A stretch of DNA of 64,000 nucleotides from Comamonadaceae bacterium (GCA_947447985.1 CANFLX010000002.1:1-64000), one strand, 5' to 3'. Shown: positions 17,337-25,973, counted from the stretch's first letter. A program made the numbers and translations. Notes: generated by a model from the sequence alone, not told the origin.

Positions 17337-18032
17337 ATGAGTTTGGTAGTCCAAGGCATCAACCAGTACTACGGCGGTTCGCACATTCTGCGCGACGTGA
17401 GCCTGGAGGCAAGGCCCGGCAAAGTGACCGTGGTGTTGGGCCGCAATGGCGTAGGCAAAACCACCTTGCTCAAATCCCTGATGGGCCTGGTGCCTATCAA
17501 GACTGGCACCATCACGCTCGATGGTGTGGCTTTGCAGGGTGCCACACCCTACGAGCGCGCACGCGCGGGTGTGGGCTATGTGCCCCAAGGCCGCGAGATT
17601 TTCGGGCGCCTCACGGTGCAGGAAAACCTGGCCATGGGTTTGGCGGGCAAGCCGGCATCCACGCCGATGCCGCAGGAGCTGTTGGAGTGGTTTCCGGTGC
17701 TGCACGAGATGCGGCATCGCCGGGGTGGCGATTTGTCCGGCGGCCAACAGCAGCAGCTCGCCATTGCGCGCGCGTTGGCTGCGGGCCCCAAGGTGCTGGT
17801 GCTCGATGAACCCACTGAAGGCATTCAGCCCAGCATCATCAAAGACATAGGGCGGGTGATCCGCATGCTGGCCGACAAAGGGTCCATGGCCATTGTGCTG
17901 GTAGAGCAGTACTACGACTTTGCCCGTGAACTGGCCGACGACTACGTCGTCATGGAGCGCGGTTCGGTGTTGGCGCGCGGGCGTGGCGCCAATATGGAGA
18001 TTGACGGCGTGCGGGAACTGGTCGCGATTTAA
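17337..18032 (+). CDS. urtE: urea ABC transporter ATPase UrtE
   Basis: A LivF-type ATPase of 231 residues and the partner of UrtD: Walker A GRNGVGKTT, Q-loop GYVPQGREIF, signature LSGGQQQQLAIARAL, Walker B VLVLDEPTEGIQP, switch region LVEQYYDF. It is the last gene of urtABCDE, four bases after urtD, and it converges on ureD with 14 bases between the stops. No clear terminator separates them. Confidence 0.95.
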   Translation: MSLVVQGINQYYGGSHILRDVSLEARPGKVTVVLGRNGVGKTTLLKSLMGLVPIKTGTITLDGVALQGATPYERARAGVGYVPQGREIFGRLTVQENLAMGLAGKPASTPMPQELLEWFPVLHEMRHRRGGDLSGGQQQQLAIARALAAGPKVLVLDEPTEGIQPSIIKDIGRVIRMLADKGSMAIVLVEQYYDFARELADDYVVMERGSVLARGRGANMEIDGVRELVAI

Positions 18033-18046
18033 GAGGCGGTGCCGAC

Positions 18047-18910
18047 CTACATCGCCCAAATGCGCGGTGTGGTGGCAGGCATGCTCCACACGGTAACGCG
18101 CCATGCCAAGCGCACTTGACGCAGCAAGTTCATCACCGATTCCACTTGCGGTGCCATGGCGCGCACGACAACGGTTTGGGGGTTCGGGCTGGTGGCCCCC
18201 GCATGGGCGGCCAAGCCGCTGGCCGCGATCACCTCGCGCGCCGCGTCCAAAGCGCCTTCCTTGGCAGCGCGCTCCATGGGCTTGCCACTCACCAAATACA
18301 AAGTGGCCCAGCAGCGCATGCCCGCCAGCGCCGCCGGGCTGTTGAGCAGCAGTGCATCCTGCGCATCGACCCGCCCGCGCTCCAGCCACACACCCGGCAA
18401 TTCCAGGTGCTGTTGTACAAAGCCTTGCGCAAACGGCAGATTGGCATGCGGCAGGCCCAGGGCGGTCACATCCCAGCCCATGGCGTGTGCGTCTGCATCG
18501 AGGTTCAGTGTCAGGTGGTTTTCGGCGCGGCATCCGCTGTAGCAAATGGTCTCCAGGGGCAGCCATTCCAGGCGCGCATTGCCTTCCAGCGTGATGTCGG
18601 TGCGCTGCAGGGCCAGCGGCCCTTCACTGCGGTAAAAGCGCGTGGCCCCCGGTGTGGTGACCAGCCCGTGGGTGCCCGGCGCCGCACGCAGCGCAATTTC
18701 CAGCGTGTCGCCGCCCACCAGGCCACCAGGTGGGTGCACCAGCACGTTGTGGCAGACCGCGTCCCCTTCGGGGTACAGGCTTTGCAAAATCCGCAGGGGC
18801 CCGCTGTGCGCGTGGCGCGCTACCGTGAACGCACCCTGCCGTTCGTAATCGAGCTGGAGCTTGGCGTGCCAGGACAGTTTAGGTTTCTCCGTGGGCCCGC
18901 CGCTCGGCAT
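18047..18910 (-). CDS. ureD: urease accessory protein UreD, detached from the main urease operon
   Basis: UreD/UreH is the scaffold that docks UreF-UreG onto apo-urease and channels nickel. Family markers present: HSGPLRILQSLYPEG, HPPGGLVGGDTLEI, TTPGATRFYRS, LEWLPLETICYSGC and GRVDAQDALLL. 287 residues is a normal length. No other in-frame ATG lies near the conserved N-terminus, so it starts at 18910, inside the 3' end of the upstream ion-channel gene (32-base overlap). It is therefore likely to be transcribed with the channels rather than with ureABC. Confidence 0.95.
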   Translation of the reverse strand: MPSGGPTEKPKLSWHAKLQLDYERQGAFTVARHAHSGPLRILQSLYPEGDAVCHNVLVHPPGGLVGGDTLEIALRAAPGTHGLVTTPGATRFYRSEGPLALQRTDITLEGNARLEWLPLETICYSGCRAENHLTLNLDADAHAMGWDVTALGLPHANLPFAQGFVQQHLELPGVWLERGRVDAQDALLLNSPAALAGMRCWATLYLVSGKPMERAAKEGALDAAREVIAASGLAAHAGATSPNPQTVVVRAMAPQVESVMNLLRQVRLAWRVTVWSMPATTPRIWAM

Positions 18911-19817
18911 TCACCTGCTCGGCAATGGCTTCTACCTGCTCATCGGTCATGCCAAATTTGGCCTGCATTTGCTTCAGCTTGGCCCGCTCTTCTTCGGTGA
19001 CAACCCCATCGGCCAGGATTTCACGAACCTCGGTTTCGTACACCGCCTCACGTCGTTGCACCTGCGCGGTGTAGGCGGTTGCCACCACACCGGTCAGGAT
19101 TGCGGCCAGGGCGATGGCAAGCACCTGGGTCACCACGACCAAGGCAACGCCAAAATAAGTCACCGGGTCCACATTGCCCCAGCCCGAAATAATGGTCAGG
19201 ATGAACCAGTGCATGGCTGCCGGAATGGAGGGGAAGATGTCGGGCTGGTCATGCCCTTCGATGATGTAAATCAGCGACGAAAACAGCAGGCAACTGATGA
19301 ACAACAGAAACATTGCCGACGAAAACGAGTCTTTTTCGGCCTTGATGGCCTCGAACATATCGTCCATCGCGCTGTTGTAGCGAGAGAGCTTGAAGATCCG
19401 CAGCAAACGGAACATCCGCAGCACGCGCAAGTCAGCGCCAGGGAAGATCAGTTGCAGGTAAAAGGGCACCGTGCTGAAAAAGTCCACCATACCGAATACG
19501 CTGAAGAGGTACTCTTTGCGTCCGCGCCATGCGCCTCCCTCTTCATGTTCGTATTTCGCGCCGTAAGACCAAACCCGCAACACATATTCGATGGAAAAAA
19601 CGACCACGCTGACCAGGTCGAACATGTGGAAGTAGGCGGAGTACGCCTCATGCAGATCGTGGAGCGACTCCAAAATGATCGCCAGCACATTGGCCACGAC
19701 CAGTGTGGCAATGAAAATTTCGCAGGCCTTGCTGGCGCCATCCAACACGGCCCCGTCCAGAATTTCAAAAATACGGCGTTGGAGGCGTGGAGGCGCGGAG
19801 TGGGGGGTAGCGGACAT
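18879..19817 (-). CDS. voltage-sensor ion channel with non-canonical filter (channel 1)
   Basis: 312 residues of the ion_trans superfamily. S1 about 33-50, S2 66-82, S3 104-123, S4 129-146 with Arg/Lys every third residue (DLRVLRMFRLLRIFKLSRY), S5 166-187, pore loop 200-218, S6 222-250. The filter reads TIISGWGNVDP, so GWGN replaces GYGD and the residue before the first Gly is missing relative to the canonical SVGYGD in the 553-residue neighbour. After S6 comes a TerB-like acidic helical stretch (ILADGVVTEEERAKL). Ion selectivity cannot be predicted with confidence. The gene starts 11 bases after channel 2 and overlaps ureD. Confidence 0.85.
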   Translation of the reverse strand: MSATPHSAPPRLQRRIFEILDGAVLDGASKACEIFIATLVVANVLAIILESLHDLHEAYSAYFHMFDLVSVVVFSIEYVLRVWSYGAKYEHEEGGAWRGRKEYLFSVFGMVDFFSTVPFYLQLIFPGADLRVLRMFRLLRIFKLSRYNSAMDDMFEAIKAEKDSFSSAMFLLFISCLLFSSLIYIIEGHDQPDIFPSIPAAMHWFILTIISGWGNVDPVTYFGVALVVVTQVLAIALAAILTGVVATAYTAQVQRREAVYETEVREILADGVVTEEERAKLKQMQAKFGMTDEQVEAIAEQVNAERRAHGET

Positions 19818-19828
19818 CGATGAACTCG

Positions 19829-20731
19829 TTACTTTTTCTTGTTTTGGGCTTCGTCAATAAAAAGCTGTACCTGCGCGTCTGACAGACGGTATTGGGCTTG
19901 CAGCTTTTTCAACACCAAGCGTTCGGAGTCGGACACCACGCCGTCCGCCAAAACGGCACGCAACTGGCTTTGGTAGGCCGCCTTTTTCCGTGACAGCTGG
20001 TTCGAAAAGGCCGAAGCCACGATACCGGTCATGATGGCAGCCATACACACGCCCAGAAAGCCGGTGAGCAGCGCGATGACTTCTCCCGCCTTGGTCACCG
20101 GTTCGACGTTGCCGTAACCAGACGTGATGGTGACAATGGACCAGTAAATCGAGTGGGGGATGGACCCAAAATACTGAGGCTGTTCATGGCCTTCGGCAAA
20201 GTGCATCAAGGAGGCCGACACCACGGTTGCGATCAACAACAAAAAGGCGGCCGAGCCAAAGGCGCGCCGCTCGGAGTGGACCGCATGGAACAGGTCTTGC
20301 AAGGCCGTGTTGTATTTGGACAGCTTGAGAATACGCAGCAGCCGCAGCACCCGCAGGATACGCAAGTCCAGTGCAGGAAAAAACATGTGCATGTAATGCG
20401 GCATGGTGGCAAAGAAATCCACCAATCCAAACGGGCTGAAGATGTACTGGCGCCGCCCTTTCCAGGCGCCACCTTCCGAGGGGCCGAATTTGGCGCCCAG
20501 GGACCACACCCGCAGAGCGTATTCCAAGGTGAAGAACATCACGCTCCAGAACTCAAGCTCATGGAAGAAGTCCTTGTATTCCGCATGGACCTCTGGCACG
20601 GAGTCCAGAATCACTGCCGAACAATTGACCAGTACAACGAGCGTAATCAGCCACTCAACGTAGCGACTTACTTTGTATTTCGGGGATCCCTCAAGGATCT
20701 CCATCAAGGCAAGTTTTATATCTTTAACCAT
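19829..20731 (-). CDS. voltage-sensor ion channel with shortened filter (channel 2)
   Basis: 300 residues, clearly paralogous to the downstream channel. S1 about 25-43, S2 61-77, S3 97-117, S4 122-140 (DLRILRVLRLLRILKLSKY), S5 158-178, pore helix and filter 193-210, S6 214-245. The filter TITSGYGNVEP has GYGN and again lacks one residue relative to SVGYGD. The C-terminal segment VLADGVVSDSERLVL plus a helix resembles the same TerB-like unit as in its neighbours. It is second-to-last of the four membrane genes in the presumed operon; 107 bases separate it from channel 3. Confidence 0.85.
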   Translation of the reverse strand: MVKDIKLALMEILEGSPKYKVSRYVEWLITLVVLVNCSAVILDSVPEVHAEYKDFFHELEFWSVMFFTLEYALRVWSLGAKFGPSEGGAWKGRRQYIFSPFGLVDFFATMPHYMHMFFPALDLRILRVLRLLRILKLSKYNTALQDLFHAVHSERRAFGSAAFLLLIATVVSASLMHFAEGHEQPQYFGSIPHSIYWSIVTITSGYGNVEPVTKAGEVIALLTGFLGVCMAAIMTGIVASAFSNQLSRKKAAYQSQLRAVLADGVVSDSERLVLKKLQAQYRLSDAQVQLFIDEAQNKKK

Positions 20732-20838
20732 TTTTCAGCATTCAAGCCCATACGCGATTCGGTACAGACGTCACAAGTCAAAGTCCCATGCGGAACGATG
20801 TCGATTATCGTTGGGCCAACCAGGTGATTGCTCCGCTT

Positions 20839-22500
20839 CTAGTCCCTCAGTTGCCGCCACAACGCTACGTCGCTGGCTGACAGCCTGTCTTTACCGACCG
20901 CCACTGCCTCAAAGGCCACAGGGTCGGTCAGAACCGAAAGCTGCCGGATTTGGCTCAGCAAGGATTTGTAGTGTTCCACTGCCAACTCCGGCTTTTCAGC
21001 GATGGTATTGATAGGCAAGCCTCTCAGATCGGACTCTTTTTCCATCTGGGTCTGAATGAGTTTAATGAGTGAGGTAATCTCACCCTCGCTCAAATGGAGG
21101 CGCCGCGCCTCATTGCGGATGACCTGTATTTCGTCAGCATCAATCACACCGTCTTTGAGGATGTTGTAGAGGTCATGCTTCAGTTCTTCGCGCTCTTTTT
21201 GCAATTCATCGCTGAAGGCTGACGACAGCAATGCCGCCGGAATTGCAAAAATACCGATGCCAATAAAGGCCAGCACAATCGTCATGGCCCGTCCCGCCGG
21301 GGTGATCGGTGAAATGTCACCGTATCCCACCGAGGCCAGGGTCACCACCGCCCAATAAATAGAGGTGGGGATATTCTCAAACTTGTCAGGCTGAGCGTCG
21401 TATTCAAACAAGTAGCCCAAGGACGCGGTCAAGACCACCAGCAGCACCATGATGAATGCGGCAGCTGCAATCACGGGCCATTCGCGCGCAATGACCTTGC
21501 CCAGCGTAGCGGTTGCATCATTGCCACGCGTTAATTTAAGAAGCCGGGTGAGTCGGAACACCCGCAAGAAGCGCAGATCGAGCAGGTGATGCAAAAATAC
21601 TTCTAAGAAGAAGGGAAGAATAGCCAAAAAGTCAATGACAGTCGACGGCGACTTGGCTTGTCGCCAACGCCCTGAAAGCGTTCCTTTGTATCCAGGCTCC
21701 TCCACGCAAGAGTACATGCGCATGCAATATTCGATCGTGAATATCGCCACTGCAACTGAGTCCAAAACCACAAACTCTACGTTGAGCAGGTAAGAGATGC
21801 TGTGCACCGACTCCAGAATGACCGCCAACACAGAAATGAGCACCCAAACAGCAATGAATATTTCAAATAATTCCTGCAGTTTGCCGCCGTAATCGCCCGG
21901 GAAAATAAGCGCGTGTACTTTTTGACGAAATGTGCGCCCCTGATTCTTGGTGGTAAATGTCTGGTAGGCCGGTACGATGATTCGAACCAATTTGAGTATT
22001 CGCAACAGCCGCAACGCCCGCAGCACACGCAAATCGACGGGCAAAAAGGCTTGGAGGTAAAACGGTGCGACCGCAAGAAAATCGATGATTGCAAAGGGGC
22101 TGAAGACATAGCCCAAGCGGGCATGCTTGCCGGCTTTGAACTCAGCATCTTCTGGCGCCAGATACAGACGCATCAAATATTCGACCGTAAAAATAGCAAT
22201 GGAAAAAACGTCGAAATAATGAAACCAGGTGCGATTCGGTTCAAATATGCCAGGCACTTGCTCAAATACCAACGTGAACAAGTTGACAACAATGAGCATT
22301 CCAATCCATTTTTCGATGGATTTTTGGAAATTGCCCTCAATCGAAGGGTCCAGCAGCCAGGCGTGCAACCACTTTCGCAGCGGCAGGTCGCGAGAAATAT
22401 TCGCCTCGACCTCCTCCGAGCCCATCAAACTCTTCACATCCAAGTCTTTGATGGATATTGTTTTGTGTTTTTCTGCAGGTAAATCTTGTTGTGTTTCCAT
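20839..22500 (-). CDS. potassium channel-like protein with two voltage sensors and one pore (channel 3)
   Basis: 553 residues. The first four-helix sensor covers about 65-173 with S4 DLRVLRALRLLRILKLVRI and no pore after it. A second sensor covers about 210-325 with S4 DLRFLRVFRLTRLLKLTRG. A single pore module follows: S5 341-365, filter SVGYGD at 390-395, S6 405-430. The cytoplasmic tail has a TerB-like segment (ILKDGVIDADEIQVI, 447-485) and about 65 further residues. The filter predicts K+ selectivity. The 4+4+2 arrangement differs from ordinary Kv channels (4+2) and two-pore channels (6+6). It starts eight bases after the upstream membrane-anchored protein. Confidence 0.85.
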   Translation of the reverse strand: METQQDLPAEKHKTISIKDLDVKSLMGSEEVEANISRDLPLRKWLHAWLLDPSIEGNFQKSIEKWIGMLIVVNLFTLVFEQVPGIFEPNRTWFHYFDVFSIAIFTVEYLMRLYLAPEDAEFKAGKHARLGYVFSPFAIIDFLAVAPFYLQAFLPVDLRVLRALRLLRILKLVRIIVPAYQTFTTKNQGRTFRQKVHALIFPGDYGGKLQELFEIFIAVWVLISVLAVILESVHSISYLLNVEFVVLDSVAVAIFTIEYCMRMYSCVEEPGYKGTLSGRWRQAKSPSTVIDFLAILPFFLEVFLHHLLDLRFLRVFRLTRLLKLTRGNDATATLGKVIAREWPVIAAAAFIMVLLVVLTASLGYLFEYDAQPDKFENIPTSIYWAVVTLASVGYGDISPITPAGRAMTIVLAFIGIGIFAIPAALLSSAFSDELQKEREELKHDLYNILKDGVIDADEIQVIRNEARRLHLSEGEITSLIKLIQTQMEKESDLRGLPINTIAEKPELAVEHYKSLLSQIRQLSVLTDPVAFEAVAVGKDRLSASDVALWRQLRD

Positions 22501-22508
22501 GGGGCACC

Positions 22509-23141
22509 TCAGAATTCGAGTTCAGCGATCTTGATGGCGTACGAACCCTTGTCGCAAATAGCGATTTTTAGTTGGATTTTTTCCGCAATCGGGTCAGTCA
22601 GCATCAGCTGCGAAGTCACGGTGGGTACGGCGGATCCAGGCGGGTTGGGCATGATCTTGTCAATGGCGATTGAGCCCACCAAGCTATGGTCTGCCGGATC
22701 GCAGGCCGCAACAAAGACGGGTGGTTTGCCTGTAAAGGGGTTGATCATGTCCTTGAATTCGGTCTGGGTGGTCAGGTACTCCAGGCAAGGACCCCAGGTC
22801 TTGGGTGCAGTGGCCGCTGACACGCTGGCAGGTGCCGCCGCTGCAGCATCTTTTTCGCTTTCCGAAGCAGCAGCGGCTGGCGTGGCTGCTCGAGCGCCAC
22901 CCGCGCACGCTGCGATGGCGTAGTCGGGGGCGAAACGCTTTGGGGCCTCCTGGCTGAACCATGCGGCCCATTGTTCGCCGTTGCGTTTGCTGCCTTCGGT
23001 CTTGAGTGCTTCCCTATAGGCCAGCACACCAAGCCAGGTGACCGCCACCAAGACGAGAGCGATAAAAACCAGAAATGCAAGGTCGCCTTTGGTCCATTCT
23101 TTGGCATTGCCTGAGATTGGCGGTTCGGTGGTTGCGTCCAT
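22509..23141 (-). CDS. membrane-anchored hypothetical protein upstream of the channels
   Basis: 210 residues: about 18 cytoplasmic residues, one membrane helix (about 21-42, DLAFLVFIALVLVAVTWLGV), then an extracytoplasmic domain interrupted by an Ala/Ser-rich linker near 85-112. Cys residues (ACAGG, GPCLEY, AACDPA, AICDKG) may form disulfides. The distal part has a beta-rich pattern, recalling pilin-like or substrate-binding modules, but no family is recognised. It is the first gene of the channel unit, with an eight-base gap to channel 3, and could be a channel partner. A perfect 8 bp hairpin (23170-23177 with 23187-23194) lies in its leader. Confidence 0.7.
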   Translation of the reverse strand: MDATTEPPISGNAKEWTKGDLAFLVFIALVLVAVTWLGVLAYREALKTEGSKRNGEQWAAWFSQEAPKRFAPDYAIAACAGGARAATPAAAASESEKDAAAAAPASVSAATAPKTWGPCLEYLTTQTEFKDMINPFTGKPPVFVAACDPADHSLVGSIAIDKIMPNPPGSAVPTVTSQLMLTDPIAEKIQLKIAICDKGSYAIKIAELEF

Positions 23142-23332
23142 TTTTAATTTTTCCGGGTTGAAAACGGGCCCATTGCCCGCGATACAGGCAATGGTTTGGG
23201 CGCGCAGATGATATTTGAAAAAGTAGGGTTATTGCGAAAATTCAAGAATTCAACTAAATCTTTGCAAGAAATGTTTTTATGGTGCGAAAGGCTTCGCGCT
23301 GGTCGGTGCTGCGACGCCCGTTCACCGCTCCG

Positions 23333-24100
23333 TCAAGTCCCCTGTGATCCGCGATGTGCCCAAGCCGTGGTGCGCTTTTCAATCCAGCTGAAAAGCTCGT
23401 ACATGGCCATGGCCATTGCACCCACCACCAGCAGTCCCGCAAACGCCAGCCCCATCTGCATGGCCGAGCCCGCCGAGATCAGCAGATAGCCAATGCCTTC
23501 ATTGGCCGCTGTCATCTCCGACACCGTCGTACCGACAAAGGCCAAGGTAATGGCAACTTTGAGTGAGCCGTAGAAGTAGGGCATGGACCGTGGCAGCCCG
23601 ACCTTGACCAGCACATCCCAGCGCTTGGCGCCCAGCACGCGCAGCACGTCTTCGAGTTCAGGCTCCAGCGTGGCCAGGCCGGTCGCAATATTGACCATGA
23701 TCGGAAAAAAGCTGATCAAAAACGCCGTCAAGATCGCCGGGCCTGCGCCAATGCCAAACCACACCACCAAAATCGGCACAAAGGCCGCCTTGGGCAAAGC
23801 GTTGAATGCGGTCATCAGCGGATACACCGCCGCATAGGCCAAGCGCGAGCTGCCAATCACAAAGCCCAGCAGCACGCCCACCACGATCGCAATGCCAAAG
23901 CCCACCATGGTCACCCAGAAGGTGCGCCAGGCGTGTCCGCCGATCAAAGCCTTGTATTCCCAAAACTGGTTGCCTATGCGTGCAGGGCTGGGGAAGATGA
24001 ATTCCGACACGTCAAACGCGCTGCACAAGCCCTGCCACAGCAGCAGCATCGCCACCAGCAGCACCCACGGCGACCAGGTTTCTAGTTGTTTGGGGGTCAT
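23333..24100 (-). CDS. ABC transporter permease, nitrate/sulfonate/NMT1-type
   Basis: A SsuC/TauC-like permease of 255 residues with six hydrophobic segments and the EAA loop (AFNALPKAAFVPILVVWFGIG and, further on, a LGAKRWDVLVKVGLPRS segment). It forms the membrane channel for the substrate-binding protein and ATPase encoded upstream. Its start overlaps the stop of the ATPase gene by four bases. The substrate is unknown; the neighbouring uric-acid genes suggest a purine or purine breakdown product (inference). Confidence 0.9.
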   Translation of the reverse strand: MTPKQLETWSPWVLLVAMLLLWQGLCSAFDVSEFIFPSPARIGNQFWEYKALIGGHAWRTFWVTMVGFGIAIVVGVLLGFVIGSSRLAYAAVYPLMTAFNALPKAAFVPILVVWFGIGAGPAILTAFLISFFPIMVNIATGLATLEPELEDVLRVLGAKRWDVLVKVGLPRSMPYFYGSLKVAITLAFVGTTVSEMTAANEGIGYLLISAGSAMQMGLAFAGLLVVGAMAMAMYELFSWIEKRTTAWAHRGSQGT

Positions 24101-24927
24101 GCTGCGCTCCCGGCAGTGGTCGTTTGGCGGCTCGCGCCGATGTGGCCGCGCAATTCGTGCACGATATTGGTGAACTCGGGGGTGTAGGTCATTTCCAGAT
24201 CGCGCGGTCGCGGCAGGTCAATCTCGCGCTTGACCACAAAGCGCCCTGGGCTTTTGCTCATCACGTACACCGTGTCGGCCAGGAACACCGACTCGCGCAA
24301 ATCGTGGGTGACCAAAATCACATTGAACTGCTGTTCGGTCCACAGGTCGCGCAAGATGCACCACAGGTCCTCGCGCGTGAAGGCGTCCAGTGCGCCAAAG
24401 GGCTCGTCTAGCAGCAGCATCTTGGGTTCATGGATCAAGGCGCGGCAAATGCTGGCGCGCTGCTGCATGCCGCCTGAGAGTTGCCAGGGGAACTTGTCCT
24501 CGTAGCCGCCCAAGCCGACTTTTTGCAGCAAAGCGCGCGCCCGTTGCTCGTACTCTTTTCGTTGGGCTTTGAAGTTGCTGCGAAAGGGTTCGACAATTTC
24601 CAGCGGTAGCAAGACGTTGTCCACGGTGGTGCGCCAGGGCAGCAACGAGGGCGCTTGAAAAGACATACCCGAAATCTTGAGCGGCCCGGTCACTGGCGCG
24701 CCGTCAATCACGATGCGTCCCTTGGACGGCATCTTCAGTCCGGTCGCCAGTTTCATGAAGGTGGACTTGCCGCAGCCCGAGGGCCCGACGATGGCGATGA
24801 ACTCGCCCTGGCGCACTTTCAGGTCAATCGCCTCCACCGCAAAGTGGTTTTGCGCCTGCAGTTCGGCGTTGTAGGCCAGCCAGACGTCTTGAAAATCAAC
24901 AAACCAGCCGGACTCAGGTGCGTTCAT
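24097..24927 (-). CDS. ABC transporter ATPase, nitrate/sulfonate/NMT1-type
   Basis: A SsuB-like ATPase of about 276 residues: Walker A GPSGCGKST, Q-loop MSFQAPSLLPWR, signature LSGGMQQRASICRAL, Walker B MLLLDEPFGALD and switch His in VTHDLRES. The start at 24927 is chosen because the longer frame to 25002 runs into the end of the binding-protein gene. It energises the permease encoded next. Confidence 0.92.
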   Translation of the reverse strand: MNAPESGWFVDFQDVWLAYNAELQAQNHFAVEAIDLKVRQGEFIAIVGPSGCGKSTFMKLATGLKMPSKGRIVIDGAPVTGPLKISGMSFQAPSLLPWRTTVDNVLLPLEIVEPFRSNFKAQRKEYEQRARALLQKVGLGGYEDKFPWQLSGGMQQRASICRALIHEPKMLLLDEPFGALDAFTREDLWCILRDLWTEQQFNVILVTHDLRESVFLADTVYVMSKSPGRFVVKREIDLPRPRDLEMTYTPEFTNIVHELRGHIGASRQTTTAGSAA

Positions 24928-24944
24928 GGTGCTGCTCCACCCGC

Positions 24945-25973
24945 TTACTTCTTGGGCAAGACGTTGAGTTCGGCCTTGGAGGGCAAAAAGCTCGGGTTCC
25001 ACACGGCATCCGGGTTGATGCGGGTTTTGGTGTTGAAGGCGTCCGACACCTGAGACGCCATCAAGGCCAGGCGCGGGCCCGTGGCCTGGCCAAACCCCTC
25101 CAGGCGTGCGTTGGGGCTGTTGATCGCGGTGTCAATCGCCAGTTGCAGGCGGCGCGTTTCCAGTTCCACGTTGATGATGCCGTCACGCGCCTTGACGTCG
25201 GCCACGGCGGCTGCCGGGTTGGCAATCACGTCTTTCATGCCTTTGGTGAATGCGGCCAAAAAGGCTTTGATGGCGGCAGGGTTTTCTTTGATGAGTTTGG
25301 GCGACACGATGATGGCGTTGCCATACAGCTTCACGCCGTAGTTCGGGTAGGGCAGCACCACCACATCGTCAGCTTTCACGCCACGCGCTTCCAGGTTCAG
25401 CAGGGAAGTGAAGGTAAATCCGGTGATGGCATCCACATCGCCGCGCACCAACATGGTTTCCCGCAAGGGCGGGTCCATCGCGATCCACTGCACGCCGTTC
25501 ACCGCATTGGCCTTGGCAAAAATGGGGAAGGCGCGGCGGCCTGCGTCAAACACGGGCGCGCCCAGCTTCTTGCCGCTCAGGTCTGCGGGGGTTTTGATGC
25601 CGTACTTCTTCAGGGCCATGACCGAGGCGGGCGTGTCGTTGTAGACCATCATCACGGCCACCGGCTTGTTCGGTGCATCCGCGTTGTTGGCATGGAACTC
25701 CATGAGGGCTGCCAAATCGGCAAAGCCGATGTCATAAGCGCCCGAGGCCACCCGGGTCACCGTGCCACCGGAGCCGTTGCCCGCATCGATGCTCACGTCG
25801 AGCTTGGCGTCCTTGAAGTAGCCCTTGGCCGCAGGCGTCAAAAACAAGGCCGCCGGGCCTTCAAAGCGCCAATCCAACTGAAACTTCAATGCCGTGGTCT
25901 GGGCCCAGGCCAGGTGGGTGCAACAAGCGGCACAAGCGACCGTCAGCGTGCGGAGAAAGAAGCGTTTTGACAT
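24945..25973 (-). CDS. NMT1/THI5-like periplasmic substrate-binding protein
   Basis: 342 residues with a signal peptide (LRTLTVACAACCTHLAWAQ) followed by the NMT1-type fold (ALKFQLDWRFEGPAALFLTP, then YFKDAKLDVSIDAGNG). Family members bind pyrimidines, nitrate, sulfonates or purine-related compounds. It heads the three-gene importer on the minus strand and is divergent from 5-hydroxyisourate hydrolase across 140 bases. That pairing supports a role in purine or urate-derivative uptake. Confidence 0.88.
   Translation of the reverse strand: MSKRFFLRTLTVACAACCTHLAWAQTTALKFQLDWRFEGPAALFLTPAAKGYFKDAKLDVSIDAGNGSGGTVTRVASGAYDIGFADLAALMEFHANNADAPNKPVAVMMVYNDTPASVMALKKYGIKTPADLSGKKLGAPVFDAGRRAFPIFAKANAVNGVQWIAMDPPLRETMLVRGDVDAITGFTFTSLLNLEARGVKADDVVVLPYPNYGVKLYGNAIIVSPKLIKENPAAIKAFLAAFTKGMKDVIANPAAAVADVKARDGIINVELETRRLQLAIDTAINSPNARLEGFGQATGPRLALMASQVSDAFNTKTRINPDAVWNPSFLPSKAELNVLPKK

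Noticed and set aside
17217-18566. 449-codon minus-strand frame opposite urtE and overlapping ureD
   Set aside because: UrtE and UreD motifs occupy both regions in other frames; the frame has no motif of its own.
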